The notes under the pieces: generated by a model
Told to the model about the DNA's origin: nothing
What the model saw: only the letters and a program-made list of their open reading frames with translations
Databases searched by the model: none
Assembly: GCA_941918925.1 (NCBI GenBank)
Contig: OW799234.1
Location: 75,040,543 to 75,104,542 of the forward strand
Source of the DNA: Phyto melanocephala
Taxonomy: Eukaryota; Arthropoda; Insecta; Diptera; Rhinophoridae
DNA length: 64,000 bases
Direction: 5' to 3'
Made by a program: the position numbers and the translations under genes
Shown: positions 46,050 through 58,064 of the stretch, piece after piece
How positions within the stretch are numbered: position 1 is the stretch's first letter
How the letters are laid out: every line of letters begins with the position of its first letter

Positions 46050-47010
46050 AGAGTTTTTTTTATTTTTTTTTATTTTTGAAATTATCGATTTTGAGAAAAA
46101 ATTGTTGATAGAAAATATATAAAATATGAGTATTGTAACAAAAATTTATTGAAAGATTAGGTATCAGTTAAATGTATATTTTTACTTAAATAGTAGTAAT
46201 AAATTACTAATTTATGTAGTTAACTCCTATATAAAAAAAAAATATCTTGAAACAAAAAGTATAATTCGCAGAAAATTTTAAATACAAAGAAAAATCGATT
46301 TTTTTGTGAATAGATTTTCGCAGATATTGTTTCAAAAATAATGAGAAAATTCATTTATGTTGTATTTAAGATTAATTTATCTTTTGCTTAATATAAGATT
46401 ATAATATGTAATTTTTTAGTGCTTTCTTATTTGTTATATTAAACTTATACCTGTATGAACTTCAAATAAATTTGTGGTATAAAATATATTTCAAATATTA
46501 AAAAGTTAGTCATTCACTTTGTCGAAGGTCACACACGACGATTTTAATTGCCCAACTTTTTCCATATTTTCTTTTGAACATGCTTTTATGTTCACACACG
46601 ACAATTTCTTTGGCGATTTTTCTGTATTGTTTAGCTTTTATTTTCTTACAATTTGTCCTTTTTGCTTTAGCCGTAAATAGCAATAATTACAATAAAAACA
46701 TACATAAAATAATATAATTGATTTTTATTAACGCTTTTAATTAAAATGTTTTTTAACTAAAATATTTTCTAGTGATTTTTCTTAAAAATCGTACAAAGAC
46801 TTTTAAATTTCTTTTACAAAAATACAACCCTATCATTTAATGATCAGTTGTATATGAGAAGTGCAAAAAAAAAAACACAAAAGAGAAAAAGAAACAAAAC
46901 GAATGAAGAAGTTATAGATTTTCTATGTATGTGTGTGTGTATCTATTCTTTTTTTTTTTAGGGTTCTAATAATGAAAAAAAATGGTTAGTTTTCAAACTA
47001 ATAATGCCAA
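46050..47010. other. No recognisable feature
   Basis: AT-rich. TCACACACGACGATTTTAAT at 46530 recurs in part at 46593 (TCACACACGACAATTTC), a short direct repeat of unknown meaning. Confidence 0.45.
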
Positions 47011-47300
47011 GGTATCCCACGATGGTTCAGTATCCACAAATCGACCTATACCTTCATAGAGGAAGTCGGGGTTGAACGCGAAAATTATTCTTCTTCTTAA
47101 CAGTTTTGCATGTGCCCAATTGAGACTCCGGGCTACTGTATCTCGGTACAGTTAACCGACGCCACGCAATTAACCAATGCGAGAGTGAGACGTAAAACTC
47201 TCGAAGCCGGATAAAAGGGACGGCCTGATTGCCCTTAAGAGATAATGGCAATGACGCACGAGCTCTTGACCCGACCAGAGCTGAATCACGACTGCAAAGA
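47011..47300. other. GC-rich islet, unrecognised
   Basis: About 290 bp of near-balanced base composition with codon-like text on the minus strand. LNWAHAKLLRRRIIFAFNPD then FLYEGIGRFVDTEPS runs to a stop near 47000, and another frame reads LKGNQAVPFIRLREFYVSLS. It looks like a decayed coding or retroelement fragment. I cannot assign it, and it does not match rRNA or tRNA signatures I know. Confidence 0.35.
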
Positions 47301-47646
47301 TATTCTATCTACAAAAATATTAAAAATTTTTTGTTTTGTTAATTAAAAAAAAACTTAAATTTTTTCAAAAAAAAGTTAAAAAAGTATAAAATTGTATATA
47401 TTTATAGATTTCAAATATCAACGCAAATATATTTTATTAAACAATGAGATTTCAAGTTAAATTAAGTTGTTTTGCAAAATATTTTGCAAACAGTCTTAAG
47501 AAAGGTTTAGAAATCTTTGAGTGTATGTGTTTTGTTTGTTGAATAATACTGAATGTCAAAAAATAGATATTATTAAAAAAAAGTGACGAAAAGAATTATT
47601 TGATTATAAAAGTATCAACAAAACTAAATTTAAAAAAATAATGTTA
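47301..47646. other. No recognisable feature
   Basis: AT-rich spacer. Confidence 0.5.
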
Positions 47647-48041
47647 CAATGGGCCAATTCAAAGTAGACTCTCATATTGTACTATGTCATATAGTTCATA
47701 TTAATATGACTAGTGACTTTGAACACCTTTTGTTAACAAATTATGTATTTAATACAAGAAAGAAGAAAAAGAGATGACGCTGTTAAAAATTGTATGTATA
47801 CAGGAAAGAAGAAAATAGTAAATATTCTCTCTGAGAGGTGAAAAGCGAAGAAATTCTCTCTGAGAGACAGTATGGTTAAAAGTATAACATAAACAATTTC
47901 TTATACATAGGAAACAAATGTGTAAAGTCGTATTATTTTTTTTGTATGGAAATTACTAACAAAAATTTTATGCATGCATAAAATAATATAAAATAGTACA
48001 AATATGACTGATATGCAACCACTTTGAATTGGCCCAATGTT
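47647..48041. mobile_element. MITE with TGGGCCAATTCAAAGT termini
   Basis: ACAATGGGCCAATTCAAAGT at the left and, reverse complemented, ACATTGGGCCAATTCAAAGT at the right bound about 395 bp. The inverted similarity continues loosely through ATATTGTAC. The interior contains two direct repeats of ATTCTCTCTGAGAG (about 47823 and 47854). It is non-coding and its superfamily is unclear. Confidence 0.75.
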
Positions 48042-48084
48042 TTAATAATCGTTTTTTTCAAAATAGTTTAACAACTCGAAAGAA

Positions 48085-48600
48085 AAATAACAAGTGACTG
48101 ATTTTGACATTTACGTTCACATTGATGACCGTACATTCCAGACAGGGACACTCACACACCAAATACACTGCCGTTTCAGTAGTATCAAGGTACATTCTGC
48201 AAACAGTGTAGTTGATACTTGAAATTTATATGCCCTGTAACCATTGCAGTTATCCAGCCCATTTTCGAGTCCACTTCCAAATGCTGCACGCATATAAGAC
48301 TGATTATCAATTCAGTGAGAATCCTTCTCCCTTGTCCTCGGTCCTCTAGCAGGTTAGCCAACGCATACAGAAATCTCAGCAAGTCAATTGAATGAATCAC
48401 AGCTGCCTTCCGTCCTTAAGAGGGTCATTAGTATAAATAATGGAATGCATATGCAAGCACTTATTGTGCTTGGATCCATCTGCTATCAGCGTGTGATGTG
48501 GTCTCTCGGGCACCTTCACCCGTTTTATGCGCTCCAATTTGAGTCTTCTTAACCTTCTAATAAACAAGATCCTGAATATACCTTGCCTCAAGTTGCATCC
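48085..48600 (-). pseudogene. LINE C-terminal (RNase H / zinc motif) remnant
   Basis: Minus-strand fragments are RVKVPERPHHTLIADGSKHN, like the (T)DGSK start of a LINE RNase H, then MGWITAMVTGHINFKYQLHC. After a frameshift comes CRMYLDTTETAVYLVCECPC. The TGH...L / CxxC..ETAxHxLCxCP order is the usual C-terminus of jockey/I/R1-type non-LTR elements. The part between 48400 and 48190 does not fit well, so a deletion or rearrangement is likely. Confidence 0.55.
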
Positions 48601-50306
48601 AAAACGATACCAAATTGCATCCCTTTTTTGCAGTCGAATTAGGGCAAACTAAAGCAAGCAAATATACAAACCCCACAAATGTTAATTTCTATGTTTAAGA
48701 TGAATGTGTGAAATAGCAAAGAATTGATGAAAAATTAAAAAAAAAAAAAAAATGAAATTTTAATGAATACTGCCTTCAAAGAGATATTGTTTGTAAATAT
48801 ACATTCTAAAAAAATTAAATTATTCATGAAAAGAGACACAGTGTGCAAATTTAATTTTAACAACTCTCTTTCTTAGGCAGCAAAGATAAATTCTTGCATT
48901 AGTTGTGTCAGATTCGTTTTGCCCAATTAAATCCGCCCCAAGAATATGCCCCTTTATTATTTTCTTAATACTGTAGACATGGCATATGGTTTGACCTGAT
49001 TTATTTTTTTCCATCAATGCCCCTAATTTACATATTTTTATCTTTTTCGTTTTGAAGAATTTGAATTTCTTTTATTATTGTTAATGTATGTGTGTAGTTG
49101 ATTTATTTCGTACAGAGTGATTTTTCTTTTTATCAAGAGGATGTTTTTTGAGCTTAGGTTTAGCTTTATTTCTTTTTTGGATTTGTCGCTGTTTGGTGCA
49201 AGCAATAAGCAGGAATAATAAGCTGTCATAGACCCAAACGAATTTAGCATACTTTCGTTTGAGTCAATTTCAATAACCTTAATGTATAAACTTATTTATT
49301 ATTATTTTATTTTTCTAAAAAATACCTAAATAACAAAGATACCCAAAAAGAAATTGGATTTTTTTAATTCTTGAACAATAGTAGAGTTTTTTTCACTTCT
49401 TTTTAGATATATTTATTTCTTGATTTTTAATGTGTCTCTAAAAATAATATATATACGTTTAAATATGAATTAGATTTAATTTCTTTTTACTTCAACAACT
49501 ATTGTGGACCGGACACTATGAATGTGAATACAAACATAAATATATGCCATCATTTCAAGTTGTCCTTTAAGACTTAACTTCTTTACATATCATTTACTTT
49601 AATACATGTCTATATTTCTATGTATTTCTTGTGAGTCGTTTCAATGTACACATTTGAAATTCAGATTTATTTTAGATATGTATGTTCTTATAACTATGAC
49701 ATAAATTATTTATATTTGCTAAAAATATAAATTGTTTTAGTTAAGTATCGTTTTGTTTATTGAAATTTTATTCAAATATCAATTTAGGGGTGAACAATGA
49801 CCGGGAGAGAATAAACTTCGGAATAAATATATATTTTAAGTCATGATTTATTATCTTTTTTTTGCTCTATCTTCTACTGTTCATATAACGTTGAAAAAAT
49901 ATGTATGTATGAGAAATCAAAAAAAAAATATTTAAAACTGGTAAGGCTACTAAGACTCCTTTATTAACTGTGCTAAATTTAATTTATTATTAAATGATCG
50001 AAATAGTCATCTATTAGTTAACTGTACCGGGCGTGGATCCAGCGTTGGGGGTTGAGTTTTTATTAAAATATATCAATTGTAAATTTAACGACTTCCATTA
50101 CTATTATTTATTAAATGAAAAAACTGGTTTTTGTAAAACAAGCACTTGGCTCTACGCTATAATATAATTATAATGATACTACACCTTTACTCTTCACAAA
50201 ATATTGGTTGTTGGACAACTCAGAACTTAACAAAAACAAGCCATATATTATTGCAGATACACAGTAACATGTGAGTCACTAAATTGTTTAATTTAGTATG
50301 TACTAA
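48601..50306. other. No recognisable feature
   Basis: AT-rich; short open frames without signatures. Confidence 0.45.
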
Positions 50307-50800
50307 AGGGTCCGCCATCTAACTTTTTTTTTTCAACTAGTGCTTATTTCGTGAATGGTAACACTTAACTCATGTCTGATTTGACAGATAATTAGTTTTA
50401 TCCTTCCGCTGAACGAATATGGTTGTGTATACGCTTGAACAACGCTTCGCTAAGTTGGCCTGCGTTCGAAAAATTCTCGCATTTGGGGCACAGAAAACCC
50501 GCACGCATATAGTGAAAAGACGATACACCCAAAACGAGTCACTGTTTTGTGCTTTCTTCGAAAATGAGCAAGCAGTGGCCGTAGTCAATGGCTATCGTTA
50601 TCGGGGGCCATGTTGAACGAATTTTTGTTCACAAACATTGAAGGGGAGAATATTGGCAACATTTGGTTTTAACAGGACGGCGCTACGTGCCACACAGCCG
50701 AAGCTACACTCGATGTTTTGCGCCCTGTTTTTGAAGATCGCATTATCAGCCGCAGAGCTGATGTCGTTTGGCCACCTCGGTTGGTTGGTTCATAAAGAGA
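50307..50800 (+). pseudogene. Mariner-like transposase remnant, internally deleted
   Basis: A start MVVYTLEQRFAKLACVRK (50419) resembles the N-terminus of mariner transposases. The text then jumps to ENEQAVAVVNGYRY (about 50560-50605). After a frameshift come NEFLFTNIEGENIGNIWF and QDGATCHTAEATLDVLRPVF, then EDRIISRRADVVWPPR to about 50780, where similarity ends. The first catalytic block and the C-terminus are missing. GGGTCCGCCATCT at 50308 may be the left terminal repeat. Confidence 0.8.
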
Positions 50801-51168
50801 CGACTTTGAATCTAAAATCAGCAAATTATTACTTTTTTATTTATTTTTATTCCTTTTACAATTCAAAAAAAAAAATGCTTTTAAAATTAAAAAATTACTC
50901 AAGATTATAAATACAAAAAATCCCAATGAATACTATTAGGTGTTACAAAAAATTTTTTAAAATTAATAAATTATATCATTCTATTTTGAATGAAGCTTCA
51001 ATTTAAAATCTTTTCGAACTTTTCTCGATATTGAAAAATGTGATTTGTCCAGATTAAGTCAAAAGTTATCAAAGATTTCATATCTATTTATATAACTACT
51101 ACAACTAATAAAACTATCTATGAATGTTTGTTATGTAATTTTGGGTTTTCCGTGTCAAATTCATAAAA
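50801..51168. other. No recognisable feature
   Basis: AT-rich spacer. Confidence 0.5.
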
Positions 51169-52828
51169 AACAAGTAAGAGCACTATATTCGGCTGTGCCG
51201 AATCTTTTATACCCACCACCAATTTTGTGTACATTTAAAGCACAATAATTATTATTTTGTTAATGGCTTGGAATAATCTCTTTATAATAAAATATACATC
51301 TCTTTCTTTGTAGAGGGTGGTTAAATTTTAAATTTAAAACAGAGGCCGAATTACGGCACTCGAACGTGATCGTAATTTGAAAACTCTTATTAGAATCTCT
51401 ATACCTAAAGCACAGCGTACTCGATCGTTCGAGTAAAATTTTGATCGATATCGATGGCCGTAATTCGGCCCAAGGTCTGTATAAAATGTTAGAACATCTA
51501 TGAAATTCTAAATTCGTTAAATGAGAAGCATTGCTGTTTATCGCGATAGTGTGGCAAAAAAACAGTCAACTTCGACTCATCATCGTGCCAAACAATTGAG
51601 CATCAGCAATGTTATTTAAAATTTGAACTATCGGATCGAGGTGTGCCGTTGAGGTCGCGGGGCCATTTGGCCGATATTTTGTTCCATACATAATTGAACC
51701 ATACAAATATTATCATTAAAAAAGAAATGATAATAATTTCCTAAATAATTTGTGTTTTATTCAAAATCAACATCGGCCCTTAAAATTTAACCACCTTCTA
51801 TAACTTGGATATGCCGGTAAAATGTTTTCGTAAATTAAGTGTTTCAGTGAAAATGGGCGTTAAAGTAAGCGTGTCAATAAAATTTCTGCTAATAAATACA
51901 ACTTAGATATTTCAATATAGTCCGTAATTCTTCCAAAATATTTATTCATTGAGAAATTATATGAATTTGAGATAAGGCATTGTATAGGATGTGGGCGTAA
52001 GAGTGGGCGTGTCACCTAAATTTTCTGGCATAACAATAACATTGACTAGAAGGATTTCCGTAGCAAATTTTATCATCATACCTATAATTTTGTCGGTTTT
52101 ATAAATTTAAATTTCATTAACAGTAGATAATGTGAAAAGTGGGCGTTATAGTAGGTGTGTCGAAGTTATTTATGCTAATAAATACAACTTAGATGTTTCA
52201 ATAAAGTCCTTTATTATTCGATTTATAGAGAAATTATAAGAATTTGAGAGCAAACGTTGTATGGGAGGTTGGCGTGTCACATTTATTTTCCGTCAGAAGA
52301 AAGCTTTTGACCAAAAAGCAATTCCTGCAAAATTTCAGAATCGTATATCTAATTTTGCCACTCTTATTAGGATTAAAATTTTGAACATACTGAAAAATCA
52401 CTGCGCGGTATAAATTTTCGTACATTTTGATCTCTAACTCCCTTCCTAATGCATGCATTTAGGCAATTTTTGGGTAGATATATTGTTTTTGCTCAGGTAG
52501 TTTATATTTGGAGTTTCATGACTCATACGTAGATGCTGGTGGACACAACTCCATTTTATTCGATGTTGGAAGGACATGGTTCTTTCGACCTACTCTTGCA
52601 TTACGAGCTATAACTCTCTTCCTTATATTCCGATTTAGCCAATTTTCTATTCCAAACAAACCTTGTGTATAAGACATATTCTGGCAAAATTTGAGCCCAC
52701 TAGCTTTTTCGATGGGACCTCTATCGTGCTTTTAACAGACGGACAGACGGACGGACATAGCTAGATCGTCATCAAATAAAACCCCGATTAAGAATATATA
52801 TATACCATTTTTTTGGTGGCGGATATAA
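51169..52828 (+). mobile_element. Long mini-me/DINE-1-like element, subtype A
   Basis: It starts AACAAGTAAGAGCACTATAT with TTCGGCTGTGCCGAA and ends TTTGGTGGCGGATATAAA. The embedded mariner derivative begins at about 51313 (AGAGGGTGGTTAAATTTTAA) and ends at about 51800 (TTAAAATTTAACCACCTTCT). The first part of that derivative is replaced by a 127-bp palindromic element. The repeat array and a short GTCY run (CAGACGGACAGACGGACGGA) follow. Confidence 0.75.
51344..51470. mobile_element. Tiny (127-bp) MITE with GGCCGAATTACGGC termini
   Basis: GGCCGAATTACGGC at 51344-51357 and its exact reverse complement at 51457-51470 bound a short GC-richer piece. The inner sequence also folds (CTCGAACGTGATCG against CGATCGTTCGAG). 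It lies inside the embedded mariner derivative and is absent from the 16568 and 41110 copies. Confidence 0.7.
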
Positions 52829-53710
52829 AAACTCAAATACTTCAAAAAAACACATTAAAAAAAAATTTGTTTAGCGCTTTTACTAAAATTTTGCAATAAA
52901 TATTTGACCTTGTGTCACAAAAATTGGTCTGGTGATCACGGTCGGATCGTCCCGGGTATACAATGGGGTATAGGGGTATAGAGGAGAGTTTTATCTACTA
53001 AATGGTGCTAATTTCTTTTTGTTATCTTATGTTTTCTAGAAGTTATGGTGTATTAAAAAAAGGAATTTAGGAAAACTTAGACCTAAAGATAAAAATACAA
53101 TTATTTCTTAGCATTATTAACTATTTATTTTCATGTACTAATAGCTAACAAATTTTAAAATTATACAAAACTTATTTCGTTTGGAAATCTTTTAAAAGCA
53201 AAATGTTATAGAACTTTAAAAATCAAAATCTTACTAATAAGTTTCCCGTTTTAGCAAAATGCTGAGCATGTCTATTTTGAATCACCCTGTGGCCCTTAAA
53301 ATTTAACCACCCTTTACAAAAGAATAGATAAATAAAAAAAAATTTAGTCAAAATATGTATTTTAAATATTCAAATACTTATTTTAAATCTACTGATGCAC
53401 AGTTTTTTTAATATTTTTAAATCTTAAACCTCATAAGACTGTGTGTACAACTATATGTAAAGTTGGGCACAAATCATTACTCTAGTTAATTTTTGTCAAC
53501 AAACTTCGGTCATTTTCGTTTTCACAAACCCCTATAAAATTCCTTTGTAGTTTGTGCAAAAAAATGTTACTAGAGTCATCTAGTGTTCTACGTGATGTTT
53601 AGCAAAGACATCATCCTCAGTGTTTGCAAAATGTAGTGGCGCCTTCAACAGATGTTGCCATCTGCAATGAATAAATGCTAATGAATATGACTAATATATT
53701 TTTAAAAAAA
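52829..53710. repeat. Spacer with dispersed repeat (copy 2, inverted) at 52985-53285
   Basis: GAGGAGAGTTTTATCTACTA through ATGTCTATTTTGAATCACCC is the reverse of 40660-40965. It is immediately followed by GGCCCTTAAAATTTAACCAC, CCTTTA, a mariner-derivative terminus. The rest (53311-53710) has no supported feature. Confidence 0.6.
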
Positions 53711-54338
53711 TTTAAAAAAAAGTGGGCGTGGCACATTTATTTTCCGTTATAACGAAGACTTTGACCAAAAATCCATGTTTGCAAAATTTCAGAACCGTAC
53801 ATATAGTTTTGTCAGTTTTATTACGTTTTAAATTTCAAATATACACTGAGCGGTATAAATTTTCGTACATTTTGACCTATAACTCCTTTTCTAATGCATA
53901 GATTTAAGCAATTTTTGGGGAGAAATATTCTTTTGACTCGAGAAATATATATTCGAAGTTTCATGACTCTACATATATCCGTTTGGACACAATTCCATTT
54001 TATTCGATGTTAGAAGGACACGGTTTTTTCGACCTACTCTTGATTTTCGAGCTATAACTCTCTTCCTAATATTCCGATTTAGCCCATTTTCAATACCAAA
54101 CAAACCTTGTCTATAAGAAAGATTCTGGCAAAATTTGAGCCCCCTAGCTTTTTCGGTGCGACCTCTATCGTGCTTTCAACAGACGGACAGACGGACGGAC
54201 ATAGCTAGATCGTCATCAAATCAAACCCCGATTCAGAATATATATACTTTATGGGGTCTAAAATGGATATTTCGATGTGTTACAAACGGAATGACAAAAT
54301 GAATATACCCCCACCATTTTTTTGGTGGCGGGTATAAA
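53711..54338 (+). mobile_element. mini-me/DINE-1-like element, subtype A, 5'-truncated
   Basis: It begins abruptly in the array (AAAAAGTGGGCGTGGCACAT) and runs through AAAGCTAGGGGGCTCAAATT-type text on the reverse, a GTCY run (CAGACGGACAGACGGACGGA, 54181) and the ATATATACTTTATGGGGTCT core. It ends TTTGGTGGCGGGTATAAA. Confidence 0.8.
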
Positions 54339-56314
54339 AATTTCATATCCCTTATTCAACGCAGTGAATATGCTTGCAAATATCAAATTCGTTAGAAAAA
54401 GAAACTAAATTTTTATAAATTTTTTTTTTACAACACTTGCTTATAAATGTCAGTCTGTCTCCGTTTAGCACAAAAAGAGGATCTGTTGAAAAATATCAAG
54501 GACTCAAAAGTTTTATTTTTTATACCAATAAAACCTAACCCATAGAAACGTAAAACTTTTTTAAACTAATATCTAAATTTTAATCAGGCTTGAGTTCATA
54601 TTAACATTCTTTATTTTTACAAAGAATTTTTTAATTGTAATAAATGAAAGAATAAATCTGAAAAATTATATTTTGACCGACACTAGCAGAGTTGAATGCA
54701 TTTTTGAAACCAGCTACTATTTCATCATCAGCGCTCTCTGATCGCTGGTTACATGTTGCTTGTAAATATCATCTATTTAACTCCCGGGTCTTAGGTTTAT
54801 TGAATTCGGTAACTACTTAATTTTTCCGTTTTCATATAGTTTACCACAATGAGTTAGATTGAAATTTTGAACCAAACAGCAACCCTTTTACTTCTGTTTG
54901 TTATTATCTTTATCATTATTATTTCATATTATCTTTTTTGTGAAACAAACAAGAAAAAAAAACATTTTTTAATATTATGCTTGTTTCTGTCGGTTCTTAA
55001 ATGTTGTACACCAACTACTTAGTACTTGCAAAATATTGAAGTTTTATTACAAGACCGATCATAAAGTTATCTAAACACATATATTATTATTATATATTTC
55101 TAGTAAAATTTTTCTTATTAATTTTCGTTTCACAAAAATACTCCACAATTTTTAATTAATATAATAAAATTATTTAAAAACTTTAAGCATAAAAATTGGT
55201 TTATAATTTTTTAAAGAAGAAAATATACCAAGATATTCAACTTGAAAACTTTACAAAATAACTTTTATAAACTAATCAGTTGCTCTTGAATTGTTTAATA
55301 TTAAATACTACAGGCCTAATTACAAACGTATTTTTAATATCTTTCAATACTGATGGTGGTGTAGAGTAAAACTAAAATTCAGAAAACAAACACAATCAAC
55401 ATTTTAATACGTGACTTAAGTGCAATAAATGTTTTCAGGTTTTTTTTTTTGTTAATTCTTGTATATCGCACAGCAAATCTAAAATGGGAACAACGCTTAT
55501 ATATAAGATACATATTTTATGATCCCATCAACAAAAAAAAAAAAAAATGGTTCATTAGTTCAACGAGAATAACAATCTTAAACAATTCATGTAAACAAAC
55601 AATATTAACTCATGAATCATGGGTTTTTTTTCGTGTACTATGCATACGTTCTATACACTTATTAGAATGATGTTAATTTTGTTAATACATTCATATAAAC
55701 ACATGCTATCCAATGACACGTTAATGTTAAATTAATCATTCATGTTTCACCTTAATTGAAATACTCCATCAGGTGTTGATCGGAATACTATTTTATATTG
55801 TGTGCTTTAAAGTGATAACATTTTGTTGAATTTGTGTTATTTTAGAAGTGAACAACTTAGTACGATATATTCCAGTGGTAAAACTAACAAATTCACTTAC
55901 AACGTCACTACTTAAAAGGATTTTGAATAATAATCAACCAAAATTATAAATCTCAAAATACTGATAAGACATAATTCTGACAAAATGTTCTTCACATGGA
56001 ACTTTTAATTGTTTTATATGTAATTATTTTAACAAAATTAATTTATACCATCTCTTTAAATTTTCATATTTTTTTGCATTGTGTTTGTTTTGTATTTTAA
56101 AAACCGGTCACAAATAATTCGAAAACCGCTTTATTTATACCTCTTTCTTAATAGGTTTTATGCCACAAAGTATCTGAAGATATCAAATAGCTTTTTTCGT
56201 CCTTCTCCATATAAGCAACATTTGTATTGCAATATTTTAAATACTCTCTAGAAATTACATTCGCCTTCAACGCACCTAAGAATTACACAACTTTTCCTTT
56301 ATAGTGTGTGAAAA
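54339..56314. other. No recognisable feature
   Basis: AT-rich. ACCGACACTAGCAGAGTTGA and TTTCATCATCAGCGCTCTCT (54678-54740) recall CCGTCACTAGCCGACTGGAA and TTTCATCATCAGTACTATC at 26262-26303, perhaps a weak dispersed repeat. Confidence 0.4.
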
Positions 56315-57133
56315 TTGTATTTAGTTTTTTTATCCCATAAACATATAAATTTTCTTAAAGTTTATAATAGGGAAGTCGATTGAGAAATGTCCGTCCGCTT
56401 GTCGGTTGGTTAGTATAAACCTTTAAGAGTCCCCACGTACACAAATATGGAAATATTCGGGAATCAATTGTTATTGAAATCCAGCACAATCTCCAAATAA
56501 ATTTCAGAAATATGGGCAAATAGACATATTATTACCACAAAAATGAAAATTTTTCAGCCCTAGGGAAACTACGCCATCACTAGAGAACGGCCAGAATGAT
56601 TTGGCTAATTTTCTCTTACAATAATCACTTAAGCTCAAGTAAGGTTCTTACGGACAGGTTTTCTTAAAATTTAAAGTACCTCCTATACAAAACTAACATA
56701 TTTTTCGTTATATCCAGAAATCGGCCAGACCGAATTGGTTAATTTTTTTTTATAATAACCCTTCAAGCTTAGGTAAGGTTAGTAAGGTCAAATTTTCTTA
56801 AAAAATAAAGTAGAACGGCACCTTCTATATCAAACCAACAGTTTTTGTGGCATATCTAGACAGCTCTTCTTAGCATTTGAAGTGGGCGTGGCATCTACCA
56901 TACAACGCTAACAGTTTTTGCCGCATATCCGGATAACGGCCAAATCGATTTGGCTAAACAAAAACATAAATTGCTACTGTAACCAGTCACACGTGGTTTT
57001 CATACTATCCGGATATTTGATAGATACTGTTTGTTTAAAGACCTTCCTTTTTTATATAATAGTAGATAGACAGATTGATTATTAAATAAATGCGTGCATA
57101 GGTACTGCAAAGCTGGCTGGGTCTGCTAGTAAT
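56315..57133 (-). mobile_element. Old mini-me-like debris and an ACTAGCAGACCC-headed element end
   Basis: TAATAGGGAAGTCGATTGAG and GTCCGTCCGCTTGTCGGTTG (56365-56407) recall the mini-me core plus GTCY run. At 57100-57129 the reverse complement reads ACTAGCAGACCCAGCCAGCT, the same kind of ACTAG...CCC head seen at 37702. GTGGGCGTGGCATCTACCAT (56882) links the two. Boundaries are uncertain. Confidence 0.4.
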
Positions 57134-57510
57134 TAATAATTAATTCACCTAATTTTTAAGGACTGATTTTTTTAAATTGTTCTGAATTTTCTATTAAAAA
57201 TAAACCAAAAATTTTTTTTTTAATTTTTATATAAAAAAAATCTAGTACACACAAAAACCGGTTATTCAAACCGGCTTACATAAAACAACAAAATTGGTTT
57301 TTCTTAAGTGCCGAATATAAGATTAGTCTAGGCCGCCTTGTTTAAGTGTGCGACATGTACGTTTACCACAACGCACTGTTTTTTCAACTATTCAAATAAG
57401 TCTGATTGTTTGGAATGAATGAGTGAGTGGCTACTAGAGTATGTATGTAGTACAAGATGGCAAGCACTTTTGATATAATTTTTAATTCACTCTTTTGTTT
57501 TTATTTACAG
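57134..57510. other. No recognisable feature
   Basis: AT-rich. AAACCGGTTATTCAAACCGG at 57256 is a short imperfect repeat. Confidence 0.4.
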
Positions 57511-57750
57511 AGATTAATTCGACCAACAAAATGAATGAATTTTTTATGAACTTCCTTCCACAGCAAAAAGAAGTCAACGCACAAATGACAAATAAAAAAT
57601 ACTATGTTCCATCAGATACAAAATTTTAAAACAACAAAATAAAGTGCAGACGACTTTGCGGCGTTAAAGAGAATAAAAATATTCATAGAAATATTTTTAT
57701 TTTTTTGCTTTTTTCATCTCGGACTAGCTGGGTTCGGGTAGCGGCTGTTG
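57511..57750 (+). other. Candidate internal exon with short open frame
   Basis: TTTTGTTTTTATTTACAG (ends 57510) is a strong acceptor and GTAAGTACA (57751) a near-consensus donor, giving a 240-nt exon. It contains CAAAATG at 57531 opening a 32-codon frame, MNEFFMNFLPQQKEVNAQMT to PSDTKF, that ends at 57629 before the donor. The exon would thus be mostly untranslated: a leader exon with a short upstream frame, or a non-coding RNA exon. I recognise no protein. Evidence is splice signals and start context only. Confidence 0.33.
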
Positions 57751-58064
57751 GTAAGTACAAGACCATTAAATATATTTACATAGTTAAATTTTTTAACGCC
57801 TGTTATAAAACATGAAAAGTGCATTTGATGTGGACTTATATTAAAAATTGGTCATATTAATTGAATATTTTATAAATATTGAATATTTAACAAATACATC
57901 CAAATTTCATCCCACTTCTCTCCCGTCTTTAAGGACTGAAATCTTTGTTTAAAAAATAAAAAAAAAATTAAAAGACAAAAATGTATTCTATTAAAAAACG
58001 ATTGAATTTTCAACCATAGCAAGCAAATGTTTCTGTTTTTAGTTTGTATTTTTGCAATTTTCCT
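57751..58064. other. No recognisable feature
   Basis: AT-rich; would be intron if the preceding exon is real. Confidence 0.4.

Noticed and set aside
47011..47300. Ribosomal RNA fragment
   Set aside because: GC content suggested it, but no conserved rRNA block that I know appears on either strand.
51700..51830. Independent AT-rich repeat near 51700
   Set aside because: It matches the inside of the embedded mariner derivative and is already covered by the mini-me A copy.
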